Notes: generated from the letters alone by a model not told the origin. A stretch of 21,825 nucleotides of DNA from an uncultured Bacteroides sp. (GCA_900766195.1 CAAFUN010000059.1:1-21825), one strand, 5' to 3'. Shown: positions 8,761 to 16,860, counted from the stretch's first letter. Program-made: numbers and translations.

Positions 8761-8886
8761 CTACTTATTTTCTTTAGCTGTCTTTAGAATAGCTTTCAAT
8801 TGTATTTTTACGTGTTCTATAAAAATATCAGCATGAGTCATTGCCGACTCATGCAGAGATAATATAAACTTCTCATTCTGATGCAT
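8761..8886 (-). CDS. Putative 41-aa small protein between tip genes
   Basis: An ATG at 8886 opens a 41-codon frame ending in TAG at 8761. It starts 16 bases after the stop of the large fimbrillin upstream and stops 24 bases before the terminator, so it would be the last cistron of the main pilus operon. The product begins MHQNEKFILSLHESAMTHAD and continues as a charged, Lys-rich, probably helical segment ending in KTAKENK. It has no signal peptide or cysteine and should be cytoplasmic. I recognise no family. The fit between stop codon, frame and terminator and the protein-like composition argue for a real gene, but chance or a remnant of a longer gene cannot be excluded. Confidence 0.45.
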   Translation of the reverse strand: MHQNEKFILSLHESAMTHADIFIEHVKIQLKAILKTAKENK

Positions 8887-8902
8887 TCATCTTAAAATGC
8901 AA

Positions 8903-11900
8903 CTATTGGTTTATGCAACGCACTTGCATAGCTGTTGAACGATACATAGGATTCTCTACGCCTATACCACCGCCATTCATAGTTACACTAAAATAAAAAG
9001 CCATCTTCCTATCTTCTTTTGGAGCATACGAAGAGCTCCACACACATGCAGCCCCATGCGGAGTGTTTCCTATTTTAGCATCACTTTCATACCAGCCTGA
9101 ACCAGCATACCATCCTCCTTGTTTCTGTATCATAACTCCATCTTTATCCCAATTTGCCTGATATCCATCCTCACCATTCAAAGTTTTAGTTTTAGCTATA
9201 CGCCAACCTTTGGGGCAAGGATCATAAATTGTTTTCTTATCAGGATTCCAAAATAGATTATTCGAAGTTGAACACCAATCTGTTGTTACATTTACCTTAG
9301 CTATCGGGTGGTATAAAGGATGACTTATTACGTCTTTTAATGACTGAGGTTCAGTTATAGCAAAACTAATAGATTTGCCATTTGAGTCATAAATAGCTTG
9401 TGATTTACCTTTATCACCTACTGTAAATATCTTCGGAAGAGGATCCTTACGGCCCCATTGATAGTTGAGCCCTACCGCATCTGCTGAACCTGGAGTTGTG
9501 CCAAGAGCACCTAAAGAGCGATCCATAAAAATACCAATTGCTGTAGGTTCTTCTTTTGAAACCCAAATATGCCATGACCAAATAATATTACCACCTACTT
9601 TAGCTGCAACAACCGCATTTCCTTGTGCAGAGCCAGGTAATACAAGTACATAACCATTAGCTCCTTTGCCGGCTGCTTTAACTATTTTAATATTAGAATT
9701 GTCTTTTACTCCGTTTTTATTATCAGTCCAAACCAATTCGGCAGTAAATTCATCGGTAGCTCCAATTTGATCTTTAAGGTCTGATTTATTTGCACGCGAT
9801 ACGGGAATCAAAAGACCTATACCATTAGGTTTCAGCAGATAAGTGTTTGATTCTTCTTGAATAAGACCTGAGACACAATTCAATTTAATCTTTTTATCTG
9901 GGAAAAGTTTACCAGGACTTTTGATTATTACCTCAACTTCCTTTTGATAGATACTAGGGTTGGTCAAGTCATCTATAATGTCAAAGGTTACTGGTGTACC
10001 CTCAGATGTAAGATTAGGAGCACCGGACGTTTGAAGATTAGAGACTATACCATTCGATGGGTCTGCCAACTCTACGGTGAAATTGGTATTAGCTCGTACA
10101 CCGAAAGATTTAGGCTTTCCATCCATCAAGGAAGTTGGTGGTACTTTGGGATCTACATTATACACAGTCTGATGTAATGTCAAAGTTTTAGTGATAGTCT
10201 TTAGTCCATCTGAAAGCGCAAAATTATAAGTAGTAGTACGTTGGAAGAATGCATCTTTATTTATATCTTCCACTGAAATAGGTATAGGCTGTACCTTATA
10301 CTGCATGTTTCCTCCACTAAGTTGACCATAGCCCGGAAGCTCCTGAAGGCCATTAGACTTATTATATTCAAAACTATTTTTTATTATACTGCTACTGACC
10401 ATTAGATTTTCTTGGGATGGATCCCATAGTATCTTAATAGATTTTGGAGCAGGAACCTCAAGCTTACCATCTTTTTCAGTATTTAAATTAGAGACAAAGT
10501 CCGCCGTGCTCTCTTCTTTTCCATCAACAATGATATGGATGCCAAGCATGACAGTATTCAGCTGAGTTACTTTTATTTTATAATCTAAGCGTCCTGCTCT
10601 TATATGAATATAAGCGATACGAGCATCGTCAGTATCGTTAGTTCCCAATGTTAATTTGATGTCATCTCCCTTAACATTCTGACCTTCCGTGGGGCTACAT
10701 CCTAGCCATGAATTGGTGAGAATGGTACCCTTTTCATCAGTTATAGTTGCTTTCCAGCCATCCGGATGATCTGTAATTATAGATAAAGAGTTGTCAATAC
10801 CGTTACTAGCATCACGTTTTTCTTTAGAAAAGGTGTATTCACCCTGAGATACCCCCAACATATATTGACCATCGAATACAAAATTTGTAAACTTAGCATC
10901 ACTCCATTCAATAACACTTGCTGTGATATTGTTCGGGCGTTCTTTAAGAGCTTGTTCAGGAGTGCTTGCTCCCGGTCCTTTAACATCTTGAATGTTTACT
11001 TTGTATTGGTGGTTGCGAAGCAAGGCTAAATAGGTAGCCGTAGTACCCTTATCAGTTGTATTTGCGATATCAACCCGATAATACGTTGGTTGGCTGTCTC
11101 CTTTGTAAGTACCCCCAATAATCAGGCAGGTATTACTTTCCAATTTATCACTAGCACCTGCAGCAGCCTCAAAAGTGTAAATTTCATTTAGGCATGAGAC
11201 TCCTTTTCCATCCTTTTTTGTAATTTCATTATTCTCATAGATCAGAGGCCCATTGACGGGTGTGCCGGTAAGAGAAGGGGCGGTAACGATAGTCTGCTGA
11301 GCATCCCAATTCTCTGCATTTGGAACGATTTGTCCCGTGGTACTATAATTGTATAAACGTATGCTTGTCATGTCTAGGTGATCTGCAGCTTCGTCAGTAG
11401 CTAAGCTTACGTCTATTTTTGATACCATGCGCAATAATGAGGTCTCAATATTTTTTGTAGAACTATTTACAGTAATGGTAGGTATCTCCCCCCACATGGG
11501 AATAGGCATGTAGTTGTCTTTTTGCGAATCAGTATTCCATTTGCCTGTATTGGTTACCGTTAATTTCTTTAGTAGCTCAGCTTTTGGAGTACCTTCAGTG
11601 GCAGCACCAATAATTTTATTCAGACTGGCATTAGCATTGGCTAGAATAACCATATTAAAAGTGCCTTCGGGTACTCTGATGGTAAAAGTCTTTTTCCCAT
11701 CAGTTCCATCTGAAATATTGCTACTGTAAATAGGATGATAAGTGTAGTTACCATTCTCATCAAAAAGAAGTACAGCAATCTGTTTTACAGCACTTTCGTC
11801 GTTGGTTGACAGTGCCCTTGTAGCTCTCGGAGTACTAGCTCCGGGAACCTTTACGGAAAACAAAACTGTTCTCTCATCACCATTGCCTGGACCACTAAAT

Positions 11901-11989
11901 GACTGCTCATCGGTACAGCAATATAGCAATGCCGAAAGCAGAACCAGTGTCAGAGCTTGCAATGCCCTTTTAGTTTTTGTTCTTTTCAT
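8903..11989 (-). CDS. Large fimbrillin with FISUMP C-terminal domain (tip paralogue 3, operon-linked)
   Basis: This 1028-residue lipoprotein fimbrillin directly follows the anchor gene, so it is likely the tip subunit made together with the pilus base. The signal peptide MKRTKTKRALQALTLVLLSA leads to Y-C24-C25. A maturation-type site Arg58-Ala59 precedes LSTNDESAVKQIAVLLF. The fimbrillin N-domain spans about 40-350, a BACON-like segment ending in YKIKVTQLN lies near 400-475, then Ig-like repeats. The FISUMP domain starts with MDRSLGALG at 822, with QWGRKDPLP at 844 and YDPCPKGWRIA at 922, ending in VRCINQ. The first 117 bases of the gene are almost identical to those of paralogue 2, far more than the rest. 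The three paralogues have nearly equal length, but the segment between the WGRKDP and YDPCP motifs differs in length and sequence. Confidence 0.88.
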   Translation of the reverse strand: MKRTKTKRALQALTLVLLSALLYCCTDEQSFSGPGNGDERTVLFSVKVPGASTPRATRALSTNDESAVKQIAVLLFDENGNYTYHPIYSSNISDGTDGKKTFTIRVPEGTFNMVILANANASLNKIIGAATEGTPKAELLKKLTVTNTGKWNTDSQKDNYMPIPMWGEIPTITVNSSTKNIETSLLRMVSKIDVSLATDEAADHLDMTSIRLYNYSTTGQIVPNAENWDAQQTIVTAPSLTGTPVNGPLIYENNEITKKDGKGVSCLNEIYTFEAAAGASDKLESNTCLIIGGTYKGDSQPTYYRVDIANTTDKGTTATYLALLRNHQYKVNIQDVKGPGASTPEQALKERPNNITASVIEWSDAKFTNFVFDGQYMLGVSQGEYTFSKEKRDASNGIDNSLSIITDHPDGWKATITDEKGTILTNSWLGCSPTEGQNVKGDDIKLTLGTNDTDDARIAYIHIRAGRLDYKIKVTQLNTVMLGIHIIVDGKEESTADFVSNLNTEKDGKLEVPAPKSIKILWDPSQENLMVSSSIIKNSFEYNKSNGLQELPGYGQLSGGNMQYKVQPIPISVEDINKDAFFQRTTTYNFALSDGLKTITKTLTLHQTVYNVDPKVPPTSLMDGKPKSFGVRANTNFTVELADPSNGIVSNLQTSGAPNLTSEGTPVTFDIIDDLTNPSIYQKEVEVIIKSPGKLFPDKKIKLNCVSGLIQEESNTYLLKPNGIGLLIPVSRANKSDLKDQIGATDEFTAELVWTDNKNGVKDNSNIKIVKAAGKGANGYVLVLPGSAQGNAVVAAKVGGNIIWSWHIWVSKEEPTAIGIFMDRSLGALGTTPGSADAVGLNYQWGRKDPLPKIFTVGDKGKSQAIYDSNGKSISFAITEPQSLKDVISHPLYHPIAKVNVTTDWCSTSNNLFWNPDKKTIYDPCPKGWRIAKTKTLNGEDGYQANWDKDGVMIQKQGGWYAGSGWYESDAKIGNTPHGAACVWSSSYAPKEDRKMAFYFSVTMNGGGIGVENPMYRSTAMQVRCINQ

Positions 11990-12025
11990 TTTATATATCT
12001 GATTATATTTTACGTATATAGTAAA

Positions 12026-12049
12026 ACGTAGGCACTTTTCTGCCTACGT
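12026..12049 (-). terminator. Intercistronic hairpin between anchor and tip genes (possible attenuator)
   Basis: A perfect 9-bp stem (acgtaggca with tgcctacgt) around a 6-base loop lies in the 75-base gap after the anchor gene. On the transcript it is followed by UUUUACUAU, a weak U-tract, so partial termination or an mRNA processing/stability role is possible. A 12-bp direct repeat, tacgtatatagt, flanks and partly overlaps it (12011-12022 and 12045-12056). Confidence 0.5.
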
Positions 12050-12064
12050 ATATAGTTTTCTTAG

Positions 12065-12997
12065 TTAAAGTCCTGGTGTTGTAGGTACATGTTTCCATCC
12101 CGGGAGGGTAATAGAAACTCCAATGGAGTTATATTCCACTAATATAGGTATAACCGCTTCTGTAGTAGTGGTTATATCAATTTTGTGTTTTTTGATAAAG
12201 TCTTTTAGATTTATAGTTTCTACAGTGGTATTGTCAGATTGTTTTTTGATTGACAGCTGTGCAGGGGTATTGACCCCGAAAATAGGAGTGTAAATATCGA
12301 GAACAGCCATTTGCTGTTTCTCAATGGTCTTATATTCGGAAACATTTTCATAAGAAATCAATGTTTCGGAAGGATGTAAATTAAAGTCGAATCCTAAAGG
12401 TAAATTGTTTAGCTCGATTACAGGGGGCAATGCCTCACCTATAAAAGAATAATCTTCTAACCCTTTAACGTATACTTCGATCTTAATGTGAATACTGCGA
12501 AATGGAATTTTAACAGTTTGAGTACCTTGTTCAGGTACGGTTACTTTGAAAGATTGTGTACTAAGTTTGGGCGCATAATACAAAGGGTCTGCATCTTTAG
12601 CTCTATTTTGGCTATTCAGAATACCAAAATTAATGAATGCTTTGCTGAATAAACTATCTTTATCAAATCCGCTCAAAGAAGTTTTAGCGTAGATGTTTCC
12701 CAGGCAAATTAGGCGATAAGTTCCCGGTTTGAGATGTAATTCTGTTCCGGCAAATGCGGATAACGCTTTTTCATCAACGCTTTGTCTCTTTACAAAGGAT
12801 CCGTTTGTGTCGAATACAAAAACATCCACTTTGTGTATATTAGCGTGGAAAATATCAGCTCCCTCACTATCGGTATGCTCAAATGTTAGTGTAAGATTGT
12901 TTTTCACGATTTCAGCACATGAATCGGTATCTTCATTGATACATCCGCCAAACAGACAGACTGAGAATAGTAACAGGCTGATAGCAAAGAGTTTCAT
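12065..12997 (-). CDS. FimB/Mfa2-family fimbrial anchor lipoprotein
   Basis: A 310-residue lipoprotein with signal peptide and lipobox F-G-G-C (Cys19). The following region (NNLTLTFEHTD, then HKVDVFVFDTNGSFV and LKPGTYRLICLGN) has the pattern of FimB/Mfa2-type proteins, which anchor FimA/Mfa1 pili in the outer membrane and limit their length. The size is near the family norm of about 300 residues. Its place directly after the major pilin gene matches the fimA-fimB and mfa1-mfa2 order in Porphyromonas. It lacks the Arg-Ala maturation motif seen in two of the large fimbrillins, as expected for a subunit that stays lipid-anchored. The gene is 103 bases from the pilin gene, with a terminator-like hairpin between, so its expression is probably lower than that of the pilin. 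Confidence 0.85.
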   Translation of the reverse strand: MKLFAISLLLFSVCLFGGCINEDTDSCAEIVKNNLTLTFEHTDSEGADIFHANIHKVDVFVFDTNGSFVKRQSVDEKALSAFAGTELHLKPGTYRLICLGNIYAKTSLSGFDKDSLFSKAFINFGILNSQNRAKDADPLYYAPKLSTQSFKVTVPEQGTQTVKIPFRSIHIKIEVYVKGLEDYSFIGEALPPVIELNNLPLGFDFNLHPSETLISYENVSEYKTIEKQQMAVLDIYTPIFGVNTPAQLSIKKQSDNTTVETINLKDFIKKHKIDITTTTEAVIPILVEYNSIGVSITLPGWKHVPTTPGL

Positions 12998-13038
12998 AAG
13001 CGATTTCCTTTTTTAGAAGTATTTTTAATTTGGAAATG

Positions 13039-13079
13039 AAAATTCGAGAAGCAGAGACTTGCTCTGCCTCTCAAATTTT
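13039..13079 (-). terminator. Terminator-like hairpin after the major pilin gene
   Basis: An 11-bp stem (13046-13056 with 13062-13072, one pair a G-U wobble in the transcript) closes a 5-base loop. After a single mismatch it is extended by a 6-bp A/U stem (13039-13044 with 13074-13079). It starts 22 bases after the pilin stop codon and before the anchor start. Partial termination here would give much more pilin than anchor message. The tail beyond the stem is only moderately U-rich. Confidence 0.7.
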
Positions 13080-13100
13080 ATGATAGGGTAGTAAACTGAA

Positions 13101-14219
13101 TTACAATACAGGTTTTGAGTCAACTACCGTCCATGTAGCTAATTTAACTGTTACAGTTACATCAATTAGCTTCTGGTTAGGAGTAGGAGTCACGTATGAT
13201 TCATCAAAAGAAAGTGCACCGGCAGCGATATTGTATATTTTACCAGCTTCAATTGACGTCAAAGGAACGCCTGCTACATTTATTGCTCTGATTGTAATAA
13301 ACTGATCATTTTTGTATTGATCCTCCATTCCGCTCTTAGGATCGGCAGTAACACCGGTCAAACGGATAACAATACGTGGCACTGCATTTCCAGCAAATAA
13401 GTTGTATCCCCATACGCCATCTTTCAGACTAGGTTTAGCGACATTAGACGTTGCTGCAAGAGGAGTAGTATACCAGTCGTAAATACATTTACTAAGATCT
13501 GAAGGATACTCAGTTGTATTGTCTGCAAATGGAGCACTGTCAGCTCCGTTATTTACCGCGGTTGATGTTGTAGTACCGTCTACGTTAGCTGCTGCATAAT
13601 AGTTATCTATAAAGATACCAGCTATTTTATATCCAGTAATTACGTTACCTGTAATTGTCATGTCTGTTAATTCTACACGAGATACAGTAGGTTTCAAAGT
13701 AATCTCTGCTGTGTACTTAGCATTATCTGTAGGTGTAGCATCGGATACTTTTTTCGTTACAGCATCACCATATAGGTTTGCTCCAGCAAGGTCTGCTTGT
13801 GATTTTACACCAAGAGCCATTTTTAGTACTGCTGAAATATTACCAGATGTAGGAAGTTTTGGAGTGTTACCTACCATATAAACATGGTTTACACTTGAAG
13901 GAAGGTCTGTTACTGTCTTACCCTCTTTCATAAATGTATCCATATTTATATTAGTTGTAGTCCCTGCGTCTTTAGATATGCTAAGGTGTCTTCTAATAAC
14001 TCCTTGGTCATCTGTAAAGTATACATCCCCTGAGGTAAAAGTAACATCTCCTTCTTTCTGAACAGCTCCTTCAGTATAAGTCTTAGCCATCGTTAAGCTA
14101 ATGGTCTTTTTTGGACCGTTGTCGTTACTTCCTGCGTTGTCATCATCATTAGAACAGCTACTAAAGCCCATTAAAAGAGCTGCAGCCATTAATGCTAAAC
14201 ACTTGAAATTCTTTTTCAT
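13101..14219 (-). CDS. Major fimbrillin (FimA/Mfa1-type pilin)
   Basis: The 372-residue lipoprotein precursor has lipobox F-S-S-C (Cys22), then an Asp/Asn/Gly-rich linker and a first strand KKTISLTMAK. The size, the two-domain beta-rich make-up, and its place between a DUF3868/OmpA gene and a FimB-type anchor identify it as the shaft pilin of a type V pilus. In this system the lipoprotein is exported, cut by a trypsin-like protease, and polymerised by strand exchange. No Arg-Ala site is visible near the expected cut, but Lys46 and Lys55 are candidates. The C-terminal strand KLIDVTVTVKLATWTVVDSK could be the donor strand. An Asn/Thr/Ala-rich, pilin-like composition fits an abundant surface protein. 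A hairpin follows the stop codon. Confidence 0.82.
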   Translation of the reverse strand: MKKNFKCLALMAAALLMGFSSCSNDDDNAGSNDNGPKKTISLTMAKTYTEGAVQKEGDVTFTSGDVYFTDDQGVIRRHLSISKDAGTTTNINMDTFMKEGKTVTDLPSSVNHVYMVGNTPKLPTSGNISAVLKMALGVKSQADLAGANLYGDAVTKKVSDATPTDNAKYTAEITLKPTVSRVELTDMTITGNVITGYKIAGIFIDNYYAAANVDGTTTSTAVNNGADSAPFADNTTEYPSDLSKCIYDWYTTPLAATSNVAKPSLKDGVWGYNLFAGNAVPRIVIRLTGVTADPKSGMEDQYKNDQFITIRAINVAGVPLTSIEAGKIYNIAAGALSFDESYVTPTPNQKLIDVTVTVKLATWTVVDSKPVL

Positions 14220-14285
14220 TTTCTTTAATTTTAATTTAATAAATTGGTTTAATTAATTCTAGATATATATGCTCTATATATTTCT

Positions 14286-15764
14286 TTATTTTTTATTTTG
14301 ATAACGTTTCATTCTTTCATTATCCTTTTTCTTAGTTTGTAGTTCTTGCAAATTTGCTTCTGCTTCATCACAACCCAGTTTTTGTGCTTTAGTAAAACAA
14401 GCTTTGGCCATATCAAAATCTCCATCGAGTAGATAGACCAGCCCCAAATTGTTTTGGGTAGCACCATTATTCCCTGCTTTTTCCAGATAGCGTTTGGCAC
14501 TTGTCAGCTCTCCGTTTTTAATCAGAATTGCAGCAGCATTACAGTTGGCGGTCTCGTCATCAGGAAAATATTTAGGAATGACTTCCAATAATATGCGATT
14601 GTATTCTTTGGTGTCTTTGCCGTAAGTTAAAGCCAAATTATACAATTCTAATTGTGAGAGATCTCCGGGGTTCTTGTCCAATACTGCAAGAGCCTGTTTT
14701 GTATTGTAATCTTTAACTGTATAATCAATCTGATACTCTACCCGTCTAAGTTCAGGGAACATCTCTTTGGCCATCAAACGAAAAGGAGTGCCTCCGTCCA
14801 AACGCATCAACTGCGTTTCACGACCATCGAAGATACTTACGTTGGCAATGATGTCCAATATTCTATCTTTTTGTGAGATAGTACCGGCTTTTATTAATTC
14901 AGTTAAGCCATCCCAATCTTCAGCAACGGAACTTACTCTGAATAAGTTGCTGTTAAGATTGAATTTCTTTTGTATGTATTCTTTAAGAGCTTGTGCCCTC
15001 TCCTGCGAGAGGCGTTCATTTGTGGTATAAGGACCTTCGGGTGAAGCATATCCTTCAATATATAAACCCTGTATTGTAGCTGCCGGATTGCTGATGACAT
15101 AACGAACGGCTTCGTTGATCTTTGCCAATTCTTCAGGGTTTCTACGATAGCTTGGTATGATAACAGAACGTCCTACTTGAAAGTCTAAGTAAGCTTTACC
15201 CTGACGTTTGCGGCGTTTCTCTTCCTTCTGAGGCAGGATAAAAGCTATTGCAGGATTTACTGCATAAGCTACACGAGGCGAAAGTTCTACTTTATCTATG
15301 AGCTTATAGGTAGTAAGTGTGCTTTTATTGCGATAACCGGTCAATTCCTGTTTTAGTATTAAAGAGGCAGAGTCCATCCAAGCTGCATACGGAGCTTTAA
15401 CATCAAATTTTAAAACTGTATTGTCTTTATGGCGTGCAGGGATAAAAGATATTTTATTGACTTTATCAAAACGAGATAACACCTTTTTTTTGTTTTTACC
15501 TATAATAGTTGCTCCCGGCAAAATAAGAACCGAATCGCCTGCTTGCAACATGGGGTAAAAACGAAGACTTTGACTCGTTTCAATGGCTCGGTTGCTTATC
15601 TGCGCATTGTAACTGGCGTTTAAGCTGCCGTTTTCTTCTTTGAAGTTTAGCAATTCAACATTAACGGTTCCTTGACCAAATGCCGTCAAACCTAAACACA
15701 AAAAAAGATATGTGAGAATAGTCTGTTTCATAAATTTATATTGTTTCCGTATATCGGTTTGCAT
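14286..15764 (-). CDS. DUF3868 / OmpA-like / TPR protein of the pilus locus
   Basis: The 492-residue product carries a cleavable signal peptide (MKQTILTYLFLCLGLTAFGQ from Met12). An N-terminal beta-rich region of the DUF3868 type follows, then an OmpA-like domain around residues 195-305, with the motif IEGYASPEG at 236 and RLSQERAQALKEYI just after it. The C-terminus is helical with TPR-like repeats (about 375-480, including NNLGLVYLLDGDFDMAKACF). Such proteins usually accompany DUF3575 proteins upstream of FimA-type pilins and probably form part of an outer-membrane or peptidoglycan-linked platform, though their exact role is not settled. The start at 15764 overlaps the upstream stop codon as TAATG, suggesting coupled translation. 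Met12 at 15731 is an alternative start. Confidence 0.85.
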   Translation of the reverse strand: MQTDIRKQYKFMKQTILTYLFLCLGLTAFGQGTVNVELLNFKEENGSLNASYNAQISNRAIETSQSLRFYPMLQAGDSVLILPGATIIGKNKKKVLSRFDKVNKISFIPARHKDNTVLKFDVKAPYAAWMDSASLILKQELTGYRNKSTLTTYKLIDKVELSPRVAYAVNPAIAFILPQKEEKRRKRQGKAYLDFQVGRSVIIPSYRRNPEELAKINEAVRYVISNPAATIQGLYIEGYASPEGPYTTNERLSQERAQALKEYIQKKFNLNSNLFRVSSVAEDWDGLTELIKAGTISQKDRILDIIANVSIFDGRETQLMRLDGGTPFRLMAKEMFPELRRVEYQIDYTVKDYNTKQALAVLDKNPGDLSQLELYNLALTYGKDTKEYNRILLEVIPKYFPDDETANCNAAAILIKNGELTSAKRYLEKAGNNGATQNNLGLVYLLDGDFDMAKACFTKAQKLGCDEAEANLQELQTKKKDNERMKRYQNKK

Positions 15765-16363
15765 TATTTTATGATATATATCAACGAGATACCTGCCTTA
15801 GTGGGACCGAAATAGTTTTTATGACTTTCGCCTGTCTTATTTCCACAAGTCTTGCAATCATAGCGGTCGTAATCTAAATATGCATAGCCCACTCCCAAAG
15901 TAGCTTCAATATTCCATCGAGAGGACAATATCCATTGATAACCATAAGAAACTCCTACGCTGTAGGCATTGCCTTGATAACGGTTATCGCGGAATGATCC
16001 AAAAGGTAAGTTTCCTACGTTGTAATGGCTGTAGGCCAAATTCGCACCAAGAAAATGTCCATTGAAAGGTTCATGAATCCAATAGCGAAGTTCGGGCTGA
16101 ATCAGAATATTCTTAAATTTGCGGTTGTCTGAAAAAGTCCAGGGATTGTAATTAACCGATGCATCCAATGTTAAGTAATCCGAAAGACGCACTTCTCCAC
16201 CTAAATTTATATTCGTAGTCACATCATATAAAAGATTAGTCTTGATAGCCAAGTTAGGCAAAGATGCCCGACCAAACACTGGAGTTATGTCGTTTTTCTG
16301 ACAATGCAGGTTTGTAGTAAAAGCTACACTAAGTAATGCCAGTAATAAAATCGGTTTGAACAT
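15764..16363 (-). CDS. DUF3575 outer-membrane beta-barrel protein
   Basis: The product is about 199 residues with a signal peptide MFKPILLLALLSVAFTTNLHC. It then shows alternating hydrophobic strands ending in aromatic residues, starting with AIKTNLLYDVTTNINLGGEV, a pattern of small eight-stranded barrels of the DUF3575 family. The loop YDCKTCG and the end NYFGPTKAGISLIYIIK are family-like. The frame is open to 16435, but the start at 16363 is preferred because it begins the signal peptide and follows an A-rich stretch (ttaaaaacaaaaaa). It overlaps the DUF3868 gene by one base, so the two are probably translated together. Its role in pilus assembly is inferred from the conserved neighbourhood. 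Confidence 0.85.
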   Translation of the reverse strand: MFKPILLLALLSVAFTTNLHCQKNDITPVFGRASLPNLAIKTNLLYDVTTNINLGGEVRLSDYLTLDASVNYNPWTFSDNRKFKNILIQPELRYWIHEPFNGHFLGANLAYSHYNVGNLPFGSFRDNRYQGNAYSVGVSYGYQWILSSRWNIEATLGVGYAYLDYDRYDCKTCGNKTGESHKNYFGPTKAGISLIYIIK

Positions 16364-16488
16364 TTTTTTGTTTTTAAAAGGATTGCAAAAGATTATTTCG
16401 GTATCCGACATCCATTCTTCGTAATTCATGTACACGGGAGTGCGGGTAGGTGACTCGTGAAAGGGTTGGCTACTTTGAGTTTTTTCTT

Positions 16489-16725
16489 CTAATTCTGTAA
16501 AGCAGGAGTACCAAAGATTTTACGCTTAGGTATATAATAACGGTTTTTACCAATAAGTAGCACCAACGGTTGTTCCAGTCGGTGGGTTTCATCACTTAGG
16601 TTAAGAGTGCACATGCGAAAAGTATCATCGCTCATAGTACAGCAACTAAACTGTGCTTTAACTTCTGTGTGGAAGTCGAAGCTTTCTTGCTGCGTCAAAA
16701 CCTGAACAAATTTAACCTGATACAT
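16489..16725 (-). CDS. Hypothetical 78-aa protein, first ORF of the pilus transcript
   Basis: A 78-codon frame from 16725 to 16489 is the first ORF downstream of the strong promoter at 16959 and lies 125 bases ahead of the DUF3575 gene. The product (MYQVKFVQVLTQQESFDFHT at the start, IGKNRYYIPKRKIFGTPALQ near the end) has no signal peptide or membrane segment, three cysteines (two adjacent) and a basic C-terminus. I recognise no family. It could be a small regulator or a leader peptide-like product. The A/T-rich region before the ATG (attaaaaaagagctataat) suits Bacteroidales translation initiation. No independent evidence of expression is visible. Confidence 0.5.
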   Translation of the reverse strand: MYQVKFVQVLTQQESFDFHTEVKAQFSCCTMSDDTFRMCTLNLSDETHRLEQPLVLLIGKNRYYIPKRKIFGTPALQN

Positions 16726-16860
16726 ATATTATAGCTCTTTTTTAATTAAACATCAATAAAATCTTTAATTCTTTTGTCTGCTGCTTATTCATAAGCCAAT
16801 CAAAAGCAATGAGACAACAAAACGTTTTTGTGTATTAAAGAATTATGATGTTTGTAGGCG

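Noticed and set aside
1627..11989. Diversity-generating retroelement acting on the tip proteins
   Set aside because: The lectin-like C-terminal domain would suit one, but there is no reverse transcriptase, accessory gene or near-identical template repeat in the window.
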